A DNA stretch of 53,774 bases from Burkholderiales bacterium. GTDB taxonomy: Bacteria; Pseudomonadota; Gammaproteobacteria; Burkholderiales; Burkholderiaceae_C. Made by a program: the position numbers and the translations under genes. The notes under the pieces were generated by a model that saw only the letters and a list, made by a program, of their open reading frames with translations, did not search any database and was not told the DNA's origin. The stretch is from NCBI GenBank assembly GCA_016213205.1, contig JACRAZ010000056.1, positions 1-53,774 of the forward strand. The letters are read 5' to 3'. Shown piece after piece: positions 24,379-32,014 of this stretch (positions are counted from its first letter, which is position 1; each line of letters opens with the position of its first letter).

Positions 24379-24479
24379 GCGCGCAGGGCCGCCCCCAAGC
24401 GCGAATCCCGCAGCGCGCAGCGCGCAGCGCGGAGGGTAGTCCAGTGAGCCCGCCGCGCCGTGCAAAGGGGGTCCGGTGA
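24375..24479 (+). repeat. GC-rich repeat-like spacer forming a 34-codon coupled ORF
   Basis: Between the kinase stop and the response regulator start lies a segment rich in GCGCGCAGC units. It reads as a 34-codon open frame: its ATG at 24375 overlaps the kinase stop (ATGA), and its TGA at 24477-24479 overlaps the regulator's GTG at 24476. The peptide is arginine- and alanine-rich and looks non-functional. I interpret it as a repeat-derived spacer that may keep the flanking genes translationally coupled. A similar GCGCGCGCAGCGCGCGG string occurs near base 90. Confidence 0.4.
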
Positions 24480-24859
24480 GCGCCGCCCGCGTGCTGGTGG
24501 TCGACGACAACCCGCTGAACCTGGAGATCGCCCAGGTGCTGCTGGTCGACGCGGGCTTCGCGGTGCACACCGCCACCAGCGCCGCCGCAGCGCGGCTGGC
24601 CTGGCAGGACGGCCCGCCCGATCTGGTGCTGCTGGACATCCAGATGCCGGAGGTCGACGGCCTGAGCCTGGCCCGCGAGCTCCGGCGCCTGCCCGGCGGC
24701 GCGCGGGCACGCCTGGTGGCGTTCACCGCCTATGCGATGAAGGGCGACCGCGAGCGCTGCCTCGCCGCCGGGCTGGACGGCTACCTCACCAAGCCCATCG
24801 AGGCCGCGTACTTTGCCGACCAGGTGCGCGCCTTGCTGCCGCCGGACGTGCCGGCTTGA
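24476..24859 (+). CDS. Single-domain response regulator, CheY/DivK type
   Basis: The 127-residue protein is one receiver domain with acidic pocket DDN (10-12), phospho-acceptor Asp54 (LLDIQMPEVDG), the switch residue Thr in FTAYAMKGD and Lys in YLTKPIEA. There is no output domain. The start is GTG at 24476 (SAARVLVVDDNP); no ATG lies in the right place. It directly follows the hybrid kinase gene and is probably its phosphotransfer partner or a sink for its phosphoryl group. Confidence 0.9.
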   Translation: MSAARVLVVDDNPLNLEIAQVLLVDAGFAVHTATSAAAARLAWQDGPPDLVLLDIQMPEVDGLSLARELRRLPGGARARLVAFTAYAMKGDRERCLAAGLDGYLTKPIEAAYFADQVRALLPPDVPA

Positions 24860-24881
24860 CTTCGGGCACGGTGCGGCCATC

Positions 24882-25409
24882 ATGCGGGCCATGATGCGAT
24901 CCCTCCTGGCCTGGCCGTGGCGTGCGCTGCGTGCGATGGCCAGCGGCGTGCTGGCGCTGCTGATCCTGTTCGAGGAGTGGGGCTGGGAGCCCCTGCAGCG
25001 CGCCATGGCCTGGGTGGCACGGCTGCCCGTGCTGCGCCGGATCGAGCAGCTGATCGTGCGGCTGCCGCCCCGTGCTGCGCTGCTCGTGTTCCTGCTGCCC
25101 TCGCTGCTGCTGCTGCCGGTCAAGCTGCTGGCGTTGTGGCTGGTGGCCCAGGGGCAGCAGTGGCTGGGCCTGGGCGTCATCGTGCTGGCCAAGCTGGCCG
25201 GCACCGCGGTGGTGGCGCGCCTGTTCACGCTGACCAAGCCGGCGCTGATGCGCATGGCCTGGTTCGCCAGCGTCTATGGCCGCTGGAGCCGCTGGAAGGA
25301 GGCCCTGCTGGCCCATGTGCGCGCCTCCTGGGCCTGGCGCTGGGGCCGGGCCTTCAAGCGCCAGTTCAAGCGGCGCTGGGCGCGCTGGCGCGCGATGTTC
25401 GCCGGCTGA
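24882..25409 (+). CDS. Membrane protein of unknown function
   Basis: This 175-residue protein has a hydrophobic segment near 10-30, a long hydrophobic stretch near 70-95 (LLVFLLPSLLLLPVKLLALWL) and one near 98-120. The C-terminal tail is strongly basic and Trp/Arg-rich (ARSWAW-type and FKRQFKRRWARWRAMF), probably cytoplasmic. A second ATG at 24891 is possible. It follows the response regulator by 22 bp on the same strand. I do not recognise the family; the gene is supported by its composition and position. Confidence 0.75.
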   Translation: MRAMMRSLLAWPWRALRAMASGVLALLILFEEWGWEPLQRAMAWVARLPVLRRIEQLIVRLPPRAALLVFLLPSLLLLPVKLLALWLVAQGQQWLGLGVIVLAKLAGTAVVARLFTLTKPALMRMAWFASVYGRWSRWKEALLAHVRASWAWRWGRAFKRQFKRRWARWRAMFAG

Positions 25410-25454
25410 GCCCGGCGGGCGGCCGAGCGCTGCGAGGCCGCGGGGCCAAGCCCG

Positions 25455-26918
25455 TCAGCGCACCGGCTGCAGCGCGATGCTGCCGCGCCGCTGCTGGTGG
25501 AACCCATCCAGCTCGGCCCGCAGGCGGGCCAGCGTGGCCGCCTTCTCGTCGCGGTAGAACAGGTTGTGGCTCTCGAACGGGATCAGCCGCCCATCGGGCT
25601 GGGCGATGTGGATGCAGCTCTTCTTCAGCGCCCGGATGTCCAGCGACAGTGCGTCCATGAACTGCACGATCAGCACGCGGAACACATGGCGGTAGTCGAA
25701 GCCCGCGGGGGCGCTGATCTGCGGCAGGCAGCACATCAGCTCGCTCAGGCACCCGGCCTGTGATTCGGGCGAATGGTTGGTGGAGAACAGCTTGAACACC
25801 TGCTGCTTCAGGCCCTCGTCGCGCTCGAACACGATGGTGTTGCCCGCGCCCTCGACCAGCGTGCGCGGGTCGAGGTAGCGCGTCAGCGGCTGCAGGCCCT
25901 CGGGCGTCTTCACCGCATAGGCCATCGCCAGGCTGTCGGGGTTGCAGGGCACGGGCACCACGTCCTCGGGCGTGAACAGCGCCGATTGCTCGACGATGCG
26001 GCGGCGCAGCTCGCTCACCGTGAGGCGGTGCAGCCGCGGGTCGTAGCCCTCCACGCGGCCCGCATCCTGCACCGGCTGCAAGGTGACGCCGCGCACGCAG
26101 GGCTGCTGCGCGGCGAAGCGGATCACGTCGCCCACCTCGTGGTCGTTCAGGCCGCGCTTGACCGTCATCACCAGCGTGGTGGACATGGCCAGCGCATTGA
26201 GCTTGTCCAGCGCCTGCTCGCGGATGCGACGCAGGTCGGCGCCGCGCAGGTCCATCAGCGGCGCACGCTCGAGCGAATCGAACTGCAGGTACACCTCGAA
26301 GCCGCGGCCGCCGCCGGTGGCCTCGTGCAGCCGCTCGGCGAAGCCCGGCTCCTGCGCGATGCGCAGGCCGTTGGTGTTGAGCATCAGGTGGCGGATGGGC
26401 CGCGCGCGGGCTTCGGCCAGCACCTCGAAGAACTGCGGGTGCAGCGTGGGCTCGCCGCCGGAGAGCTGCACCACGTCGGCCTCGCCTTCGGCGGCGATCA
26501 CCGCATCGAGCATCGCGCGCACCTGGTCCATCGAGCGGTGGGTCAGCCGCTCGGGGCCCGAGGCGGCGTAGCAGGTGGGGCAGCGCAGGTTGCAGTGGTC
26601 GGTGATCTCGATGATCGACAGGCAGGCGTGCTGCATGTGGTCCGGGCACAGCCCACAGTCGTAGGGGCAGCCGTGGCGCATGGCGGTGGCGAAGTGGCCC
26701 GGCAGCTCCGGCGGCTTGACGAAGACCTCGCGCCCCAGGCGGTAGTAGGCCTCGTCGTCGCTGACCAGCACGCGCTCGGTGCCGTGCACCGGGCACCACT
26801 TGTCCATGTAGACGCGGCCGTCCTTGAACAGGATCTTGGCCTCCACCTGGCGCAGGCAGCTCGTGCACACCGACTGCGTGGTGTCGTAGAACAGGTAGGG
26901 GCGGGTCTTGCGCGTCAT
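25455..26918 (-). CDS. Radical SAM enzyme of the tetraether lipid synthase (Tes)-like group
   Basis: The 487-residue protein has the radical SAM cluster motif C109-x3-C113-x2-C116 in IEITDHCNLRCPTCYA and a glycine-rich SGGEPTLHP. Additional cysteine sites precede it: C18-x2-C21 with C42 and H45 (CPVHG), and C84-x3-C88-x2-C91 with C99 (GCPYDCGLCPDHMQHAC). More cysteines lie near the C-terminus. This layout recalls the archaeal MJ0619/Tes family, which couples lipid chains tail-to-tail by radical chemistry. The start at 26918 gives a four-base ATGA overlap with the Lgt-like gene upstream. That partner supports a lipid substrate, but the reaction here is unknown. Confidence 0.8.
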   Translation of the reverse strand: MTRKTRPYLFYDTTQSVCTSCLRQVEAKILFKDGRVYMDKWCPVHGTERVLVSDDEAYYRLGREVFVKPPELPGHFATAMRHGCPYDCGLCPDHMQHACLSIIEITDHCNLRCPTCYAASGPERLTHRSMDQVRAMLDAVIAAEGEADVVQLSGGEPTLHPQFFEVLAEARARPIRHLMLNTNGLRIAQEPGFAERLHEATGGGRGFEVYLQFDSLERAPLMDLRGADLRRIREQALDKLNALAMSTTLVMTVKRGLNDHEVGDVIRFAAQQPCVRGVTLQPVQDAGRVEGYDPRLHRLTVSELRRRIVEQSALFTPEDVVPVPCNPDSLAMAYAVKTPEGLQPLTRYLDPRTLVEGAGNTIVFERDEGLKQQVFKLFSTNHSPESQAGCLSELMCCLPQISAPAGFDYRHVFRVLIVQFMDALSLDIRALKKSCIHIAQPDGRLIPFESHNLFYRDEKAATLARLRAELDGFHQQRRGSIALQPVR

Positions 26919-27679
26919 GTGGGTTCCCGTGTCGGTGCTGGCCAGCGCGGCAGGCGCCGCCAGGCCCGGGCCACCCAGGGCGCGTAGGCCACCAGGGCCA
27001 CTGCGCACACCCACTGGATGCCGCTCAGGCCCAGCGGGTACGGCACCCGCACGGGCTTGAGGCCGTCGACGCCCAGGCGCCAGGCCAGGTAGCCGGCGAG
27101 GAAGAGCTTGAAGGCCAGGCCAGGCACCGCCGACAGCCGCTCACTTTGCGCATGAAGAATCCAAGCCGTGCCGATAACGAACACGATGTCGTACAGCTGC
27201 GTGGGATGGCGGCGAACGCCATCGCCGAAGTCCCAACCCCAGGGCAGCGTGGTGGGCAGGCCGTAGGTGTCGTCGTTCAGCCCGGCCAGGAAGCAGCCGA
27301 TGCGGCCGATCACCATGCCCAGCGCCAGCGGCAGCACCATCACGTCGCCGGTGGAGTGGTGCTGGCGCGTGAGAAGCTTGGCGAGCTCCACGCCGAGCAG
27401 CCCGCCCAGCAGGCCGCCGACGATCGATTGCCCCGGCCACAGCACCTCACCGGCCAGCAGGCGCTGCAGGATGTCGGGCCGCTCGATCAGGAACACCGCC
27501 TTGTTGCCCAGCCCCGCGCCGAGCAGCAGCCCGACGACGATGGCGAACTGCCCCGGCTGCGTGAGCCCGGGCCCGCCCTGCGCGGCGCGCAGCTGGCGGT
27601 ACAGCGCCACGCCGATCGCGATGCCCGCGTACTCGAAGCAGGCGTGCGCAAAGGCCGCGAGGGCGGGATCCTGGATCAT
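26915..27679 (-). CDS. Prolipoprotein diacylglyceryl transferase (Lgt)-like membrane protein
   Basis: This 254-residue polytopic protein contains the Lgt-like stretch GRIGCFLAGLNDDTYGLPT followed by LPWGWDFG and RRHPTQLYD, matching the family signature around the essential arginine and the HPSQLYE motif. E. coli Lgt has 291 residues, so this is a shorter paralogue and probably not the housekeeping enzyme. True Lgt moves diacylglycerol from phosphatidylglycerol to a lipoprotein cysteine. Four-base overlaps join it to the small membrane protein upstream and to the radical SAM gene downstream. I infer that it binds or transfers a glycerolipid for the radical SAM enzyme. Confidence 0.85.
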   Translation of the reverse strand: MIQDPALAAFAHACFEYAGIAIGVALYRQLRAAQGGPGLTQPGQFAIVVGLLLGAGLGNKAVFLIERPDILQRLLAGEVLWPGQSIVGGLLGGLLGVELAKLLTRQHHSTGDVMVLPLALGMVIGRIGCFLAGLNDDTYGLPTTLPWGWDFGDGVRRHPTQLYDIVFVIGTAWILHAQSERLSAVPGLAFKLFLAGYLAWRLGVDGLKPVRVPYPLGLSGIQWVCAVALVAYAPWVARAWRRLPRWPAPTREPT

Positions 27680-27912
27680 GCGGTGGGCGGCGCAGGCGGC
27701 GGCGGTGGTGGTGCCGCCTTGCGCGGCGCGCTCAGCCTGAGCTTCTTGAGGCCCCAGATGCACAGCGCGGTGAGCACCGCCGTGACCAGCGAGAGGAACA
27801 GGAACTCGCGTGCATTGCGCTGCGAGGCCCCGTACACGCCGGCACACAGCGCGCAGGCGCCGAAGCCCACGACGCCGAAGGCCAGCAGCACGATGGTGAG
27901 GATGCGCCACAT
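27676..27912 (-). CDS. Small two-helix membrane protein leading the Lgt/radical SAM operon
   Basis: The 78-residue protein has two hydrophobic segments (about 4-27 and 37-56) and a proline-rich C-terminal tail (APPPPPPAPP-type). An AGGGGGACC site sits about 10 bases before the ATG at 27912. Its stop overlaps the Lgt-like start by four bases, so it is the first gene of a tightly coupled operon. I do not recognise the family. Confidence 0.75.
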   Translation of the reverse strand: MWRILTIVLLAFGVVGFGACALCAGVYGASQRNAREFLFLSLVTAVLTALCIWGLKKLRLSAPRKAAPPPPPPAPPTA

Positions 27913-28267
27913 GGTTCAGGTCCCCCTGGTCGACTGACGGTGACTGCAATCGGCCCGTTGCGGACTTTGATGCTTGCTGATTTCGCTGTCGTGCAACGTG
28001 CTGCGCGAGATCAGGCCGCCGGGGCGCTTCACTCCGCTCATGTCCCCCGGCCTCGGCCTGCGGCCGAGACCTCCTCCTTTACTTCGCTCCATGAAGCGCC
28101 CCACCGTCCTGATCGGGCACCGCACTGGCAAGGCGGCTTCGTCGCACGCCATCAGCGCCTCGGGCCAAGGACAGCGGAGGCGGCCCCCCGGTGGCCTTGG
28201 CGTGCTCGGTCATTGCATGCATGGCTTCTGACGGACCGCAGAAAATAGCAGCGCGCAGCGCATGTCC
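27913..28267. other. Gene-free gap with operon promoter region and palindromic element
   Basis: This 355-bp gap separates the acyltransferase fusion gene, which ends at 28268, from the small membrane protein gene. It must contain the promoter of the minus-strand Lgt/radical SAM operon. Its main content is the nested palindrome at 28010-28113. A 78-codon frame on the minus strand (27916-28152) translates across the palindrome and is probably a repeat artefact. Confidence 0.6.
28010..28113. repeat. 104-bp nested palindromic element
   Basis: The outer arms 28010-28031 and 28092-28113 are inverted copies matching at 19 of 22 positions. Inside, 28049-28058 and 28062-28071 form a second hairpin with nine of ten pairs and a 3-nt loop. 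The whole would fold into a long cruciform or RNA hairpin. I believe similar strings recur in Burkholderiales intergenic DNA, but this is memory. It could be a REP/MITE-like repeat or a structured leader. Confidence 0.7.
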
Positions 28268-30157
28268 CTAGGCCTTCAGCAGCGCGTCCACCCGCGTACG
28301 CAGGTACTCCGGGCTCACCCGCGCCGGCGGCACGGCCTCGCCGGCGACCAGGCCCACGCGGCTCCAGAAGCCGCGGCGGAAGGGGCGGACCATCGCGGTG
28401 CCGTTTTCCACCCGCGAGAAGTACGAGCCCCACAGGTTCTGCAGCGCCACCGGCACCACCGGCACCGGGCGCTTCTCCAGGATCTTCATGATGCCGGCCT
28501 TGAAGGGCTGCAGTTCACCGTCGCGCGTGATGCCGCCTTCGGGGAAGATGCACAGCAGGTCGCCTTCGGCCAGCACCTTGTCGGCCGTCTCGAAGGCCAT
28601 CGCGTAGGTGGCCGGGTCTTCCTTCTGCGGCGCCACCGGAATCGCCTTGGCCAGCTTGAACAGCCAGCCCAGCACCGGGATCTTGAAGATGCGGTGGTCC
28701 ATGATGAAGCGGATCGGGCGCGGGCTCGCGGCCATCAGCACGATCGCATCGACAAAGCTCACGTGGTTGCACACCAGCACCGCCGCGCCCTCGGCGGGGA
28801 TGTTGTCGTCGCCGCGCACGCGGAAGCGGTAGATGCAGCGCGTGGCGATGAAGGCGATGAAGCGCAACAGGTACTCGGGCACCAGCAGGAAGATGTAGGC
28901 CGCCACCACCGCGTTGGCCAGGCCGGTGGCGAGGAAGACCTCGGGCACGGTGAAGCCCATGCCGAGCATCGCGCCGGCCGCCACCGAGCTGACGATCATG
29001 AACAGCGCGTTCAGGATGTTGTTGGCCGCGATGATGCGCGCGCGGTGCGAGGGCTCGCTGCGCAGCTGGATCAGCGCGTACATCGGCACGCTGTACAGGC
29101 CGGCGAACAGGCTCAGCAGGGCCAGGTCGGCGATCACGCGCCAGTGCGCGGCCTGCGCCATGAACTGGCCCACGGTCTGCGCCGCCACCGGCGGCAGGCT
29201 GCGCGAGGCGAAGTACAGGTCGATCGAGAACACGCTCATGCCGATGGCGCCGGCCGGCACCAGGCCGATCTCGACATGGCGCTTGGACAGCACCTCGCAC
29301 AAGAGCGACCCGATGCCGATGCCGATGGAGAACACCACCAGCAGCAGCGAGGCCACGTGCTCGTCGCCATGCAGCACCGACTTGGCGAACACCGGGAAGT
29401 TGGCCAGGAACACCGCGCCGAAGAACCACATCCAGCTGATGCCCAGCAGCGAGCGGAACACCACGATGTTGCCGTGCGCGAGCTTCAGGTTGCGCAGCGT
29501 CTCGCTCACCGGGTTCCAGTTGATCTTGAGCGTCGGGTCGGTGGCTGGCGTGGGCGGCACGAACTGCGCGGTGACACGGCCCGCCACCGCCGCCAGCACG
29601 CAGCCGATGGCCACGTACTGCGCACCCACCTCGGGCAGCGCGATCAGCAGGCCGCCGGCCACGTTGCCCAGCAGGATGGCGACGAAGGTGCCCATCTCCA
29701 CCATGCCGTTGCCGCCGGTGAGTTCACGCTCGTTGAGGTGCTGTGGCAGGTAGGCGAACTTCACCGGGCCGAACAGCGTGGAGTGCAGGCCCATCAGGAA
29801 CACGCAGGCCAGCAGCACGATCACGTTGTGCGTGATGAAGCCGATGGCCGCGAGCAGCATGATGCCGATCTCGAGGTTCTTGACGAAGCGGATCACCGCC
29901 GTCTTGTCGTGCTTGTCGGTGAGCTGGCCGCTGGTGGCCGAGAACAGCAGGAACGGCAGGATGAACAGCGCCCCGATCACCAGCCCCGCCTGCGCCGGCG
30001 GCAGCCAGGCCACCTGGAGCTGGTAGGTCACCATCACGGTGAAGGCGAACTTGAACAGGTTGTCGTTGCCGGCGCCGAGGAACTGCGTCCAGAAGAAGGG
30101 CGCGAAGCGGCGCTGGCCCAGCAGGGCGAACTGGTTCGGATGTTCGTTGGCACTCAA
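28268..30157 (-). CDS. Lysophospholipid transporter (LplT-like) fused to PlsC-type acyltransferase
   Basis: The 629-residue protein joins an MFS transporter of about 12 helices (residues about 15-415, with SGQLTDKHDKTAVIR between helices) to a 1-acyl-glycerol-3-phosphate acyltransferase domain (about 430-625). The latter has the catalytic motif NHVSFVDA and the substrate motif FPEGGIT. Such fusions are thought to flip lysophospholipid inward and re-acylate it, like the E. coli LplT/Aas pair but without the acyl-ACP synthetase domain. The upstream gap to the DUF2145 gene is 45 bp. With the Lgt-like and Tes-like genes downstream, it makes this a lipid-focused neighbourhood. Confidence 0.9.
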   Translation of the reverse strand: MSANEHPNQFALLGQRRFAPFFWTQFLGAGNDNLFKFAFTVMVTYQLQVAWLPPAQAGLVIGALFILPFLLFSATSGQLTDKHDKTAVIRFVKNLEIGIMLLAAIGFITHNVIVLLACVFLMGLHSTLFGPVKFAYLPQHLNERELTGGNGMVEMGTFVAILLGNVAGGLLIALPEVGAQYVAIGCVLAAVAGRVTAQFVPPTPATDPTLKINWNPVSETLRNLKLAHGNIVVFRSLLGISWMWFFGAVFLANFPVFAKSVLHGDEHVASLLLVVFSIGIGIGSLLCEVLSKRHVEIGLVPAGAIGMSVFSIDLYFASRSLPPVAAQTVGQFMAQAAHWRVIADLALLSLFAGLYSVPMYALIQLRSEPSHRARIIAANNILNALFMIVSSVAAGAMLGMGFTVPEVFLATGLANAVVAAYIFLLVPEYLLRFIAFIATRCIYRFRVRGDDNIPAEGAAVLVCNHVSFVDAIVLMAASPRPIRFIMDHRIFKIPVLGWLFKLAKAIPVAPQKEDPATYAMAFETADKVLAEGDLLCIFPEGGITRDGELQPFKAGIMKILEKRPVPVVPVALQNLWGSYFSRVENGTAMVRPFRRGFWSRVGLVAGEAVPPARVSPEYLRTRVDALLKA

Positions 30158-30202
30158 CGTGATCTCCCTCGGGGTGAGCCCCGGCGACTGTAGCGGGCGA
30201 AC

Positions 30203-31006
30203 TCAGCGCACGGTGACCGGTGTTGCACCGAAGCCGCTGCGCGGCAGCCAGGCGAACACCGAGTCCACCGTCACGGTGTCGATGCGGTCGGAAAAGCGCC
30301 GCTCGCCCGGGTGGTCGTCGAAGGCCACGTTGGCCGCGGTGACCCGTGCGCCCAGGCGCGTGAGGGCGCCGAGCTTCAGCGTCGTGGGCCGGTAGTCCTG
30401 ACGCACCAGCCAGGCCTGGGCCTGGCGCCGGCTCACCCCGCCGGCGGGCAGCGCCGCATCGGCCCCTTCGGCCACCCAGGCCAGGGTTTCCAGCGCCCAC
30501 TGGTTGCTTTGCTGGTAGGTGGTGGCCCAGGGGTAGGCCACCATGTTGTAGCGGCGCTCGTTGAGCTGGGCCGCGCGCTGGTTGTCGCGCAGCACCGGCA
30601 GCAGCGTGGCCTGCAGTTCGGGGTTCAGCGCGACGAACGCCGCCTCGTAGCGGTGTGGCCGGTCGAGGAAGAACTCGCCCAGGCCCTGGCGGTACAGCGC
30701 CGATTCGGCGGTGCCGCAGTGGTTGAGCTTGTGCAGCACGCGCCACACGGGCTTGCCATTGGCCTGATCGCGGTAGACGAAGCCCAGGTGCGAATAGCGC
30801 AGCCCGTACTTGCCCAGGTCCTGCCCTGCGCGGGCCAGCAGCAGCACCTGGGCACCGCTGGCGTCCAGCGCCTTCGCGGTGGCCACCGCGAGGTTCATGC
30901 CCTGGGTCACGGCGCTGGCATCGGCCGGTTGCTCCTCGCAGGGGCGGCCGGCCTGGGCCAGCGTGGCCGCGGCGGCCAGTGCCAGGGCGGCGAGCACGCG
31001 TTTCAT
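30203..31006 (-). CDS. Exported DUF2145-family protein
   Basis: The 267-residue protein has a clear signal peptide (MKRVLAALALAAAATLAQAG) and a mature start GRPCEEQ typical of DUF2145. Other recognisable stretches are YGLRYSHLGFVYRD and NMVAYPWATTYQQSNQW, the latter suggesting a hydrolase-like active site (unproven). The start at 31006 overlaps the stop of the upstream small exported protein by four bases (ATGA). The family is uncharacterised as far as I know. Confidence 0.85.
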   Translation of the reverse strand: MKRVLAALALAAAATLAQAGRPCEEQPADASAVTQGMNLAVATAKALDASGAQVLLLARAGQDLGKYGLRYSHLGFVYRDQANGKPVWRVLHKLNHCGTAESALYRQGLGEFFLDRPHRYEAAFVALNPELQATLLPVLRDNQRAAQLNERRYNMVAYPWATTYQQSNQWALETLAWVAEGADAALPAGGVSRRQAQAWLVRQDYRPTTLKLGALTRLGARVTAANVAFDDHPGERRFSDRIDTVTVDSVFAWLPRSGFGATPVTVR

Positions 31007-31419
31007 CGCGTCACCCGTTCGTTGTGCAGCAGCGAGGCGCCGATCTCGTTCGGGATGAACGCGATCGCCTGGCCCGCGGCCGAGAGCACCCAGCCCGCGC
31101 TCATCGCGGTGACCAGCAGGCCGGTGCCCACCGCGGTGGCGGAGGCGCCGGCCAGCTTCAGCGAGGCGCGGGCGCCATCGGAGGCGCGCTCGAGCACCCA
31201 CATGGTGCCTTCGGCCGAGGCTTCGACAGCCACCACCGTGAGCATCGCGCCGCCGGACAGCAGCGCCGCCGGGGCCGAGACCACCAGCGCCACCGGCAGC
31301 ATCGAGATCGCGCTCAGCTCGGAAGCCGGTTGGTGGGCACGGGCCGGCACGGTGGTGGTGGCCAGCAGCAGCGCGGCGGCAGTGGTGGCGCACAGGGTGC
31401 GCAGGGTCTTGTTCGTCAT
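31003..31419 (-). CDS. Small exported alanine-rich protein, DUF2145 partner
   Basis: This 138-residue protein has a signal peptide (MTNKTLRTLCATTAAALLLA, cleaved after ARA) and two later hydrophobic stretches (about 40-66 and 92-120) that could insert in or lie on a membrane. It is translationally coupled to the DUF2145 gene through a four-base overlap. It follows the YiaA-like gene by 30 bp. I have no functional assignment; the conserved coupling suggests a complex with the DUF2145 protein. Confidence 0.78.
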   Translation of the reverse strand: MTNKTLRTLCATTAAALLLATTTVPARAHQPASELSAISMLPVALVVSAPAALLSGGAMLTVVAVEASAEGTMWVLERASDGARASLKLAGASATAVGTGLLVTAMSAGWVLSAAGQAIAFIPNEIGASLLHNERVTR

Positions 31420-31449
31420 GGTGAGGATCTCCGTGAAGGGGTTGTTGGC

Positions 31450-31917
31450 TCAGGCTGCGGGCGAATCGCCGAGCTCGCGGCGGCCGGCCAGGCGGGCTTC
31501 CAGCAGGTCGGCCTCGTAGGCATCACGCAGGGTCTTGGCCAGCGTGAAGACCGAGGAAATCAGGAACAGCCAGCAGACCATCAGGTAGGCCTTCCAGACC
31601 GGCTGGATCGTCATGCGCCACAGGCCCCAGGCGGTGAGCGCCATCGCGAACACGAAGCCGGACCAGACCACCAGCTTCCACATCGGCGTGTCGATCGTGC
31701 GGCGCTCGTTGTCGCGCACGAACTTGGCCAACGCAAACGCGGTGGACAGGCAGAACACGTAGCCCATCACCATGAACGCGCGGTCCAGGTCGTCGCCGGG
31801 CAGCCAGGCCAGGCCGATCGCGCACAGCGACACGGCGATGCCGAACGAGAGCCAGACCTGCAGGCGCCAGGCCGAGGTGTCGCGACGGATGATGGGGGTG
31901 TTGGTCGGGGTGGTCAT
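31450..31917 (-). CDS. YiaA-like inner membrane protein
   Basis: The 155-residue protein has four hydrophobic segments arranged as two similar halves: WLSFGIAVSLCAIGLAWLPG with FMVMGYVFCLSTAFALAKFVRD, then a second pair ending LISSVFTLAKTLRDAYEADL. This duplicated YiaAA-type arrangement is the basis for the call. The second ends of both halves share the pattern FxLAKxxRD. It is the first gene of a probable three-gene unit with the exported protein and DUF2145. Function is unknown. Confidence 0.82.
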   Translation of the reverse strand: MTTPTNTPIIRRDTSAWRLQVWLSFGIAVSLCAIGLAWLPGDDLDRAFMVMGYVFCLSTAFALAKFVRDNERRTIDTPMWKLVVWSGFVFAMALTAWGLWRMTIQPVWKAYLMVCWLFLISSVFTLAKTLRDAYEADLLEARLAGRRELGDSPAA

Positions 31918-32014
31918 GATCAGCCTCTGCAAGGCCGGTGGTTGAACATGGCCGCGATGGTGGCGAGGGAACGCGGCCAGTGCAATCGAAAGCGCCGCGG
32001 TTGCAGCGAATGCA

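Noticed and set aside
26915..27679. Lgt-like gene as the housekeeping lgt
   Set aside because: It is shorter than Lgt, lies in a coupled operon with a radical SAM gene, and lacks the usual neighbours, so a paralogue is more likely.
27916..28152. 78-residue minus-strand frame across the palindrome
   Set aside because: It is read through an inverted repeat, has no ribosome binding site, and would be explained by the dispersed repeat.
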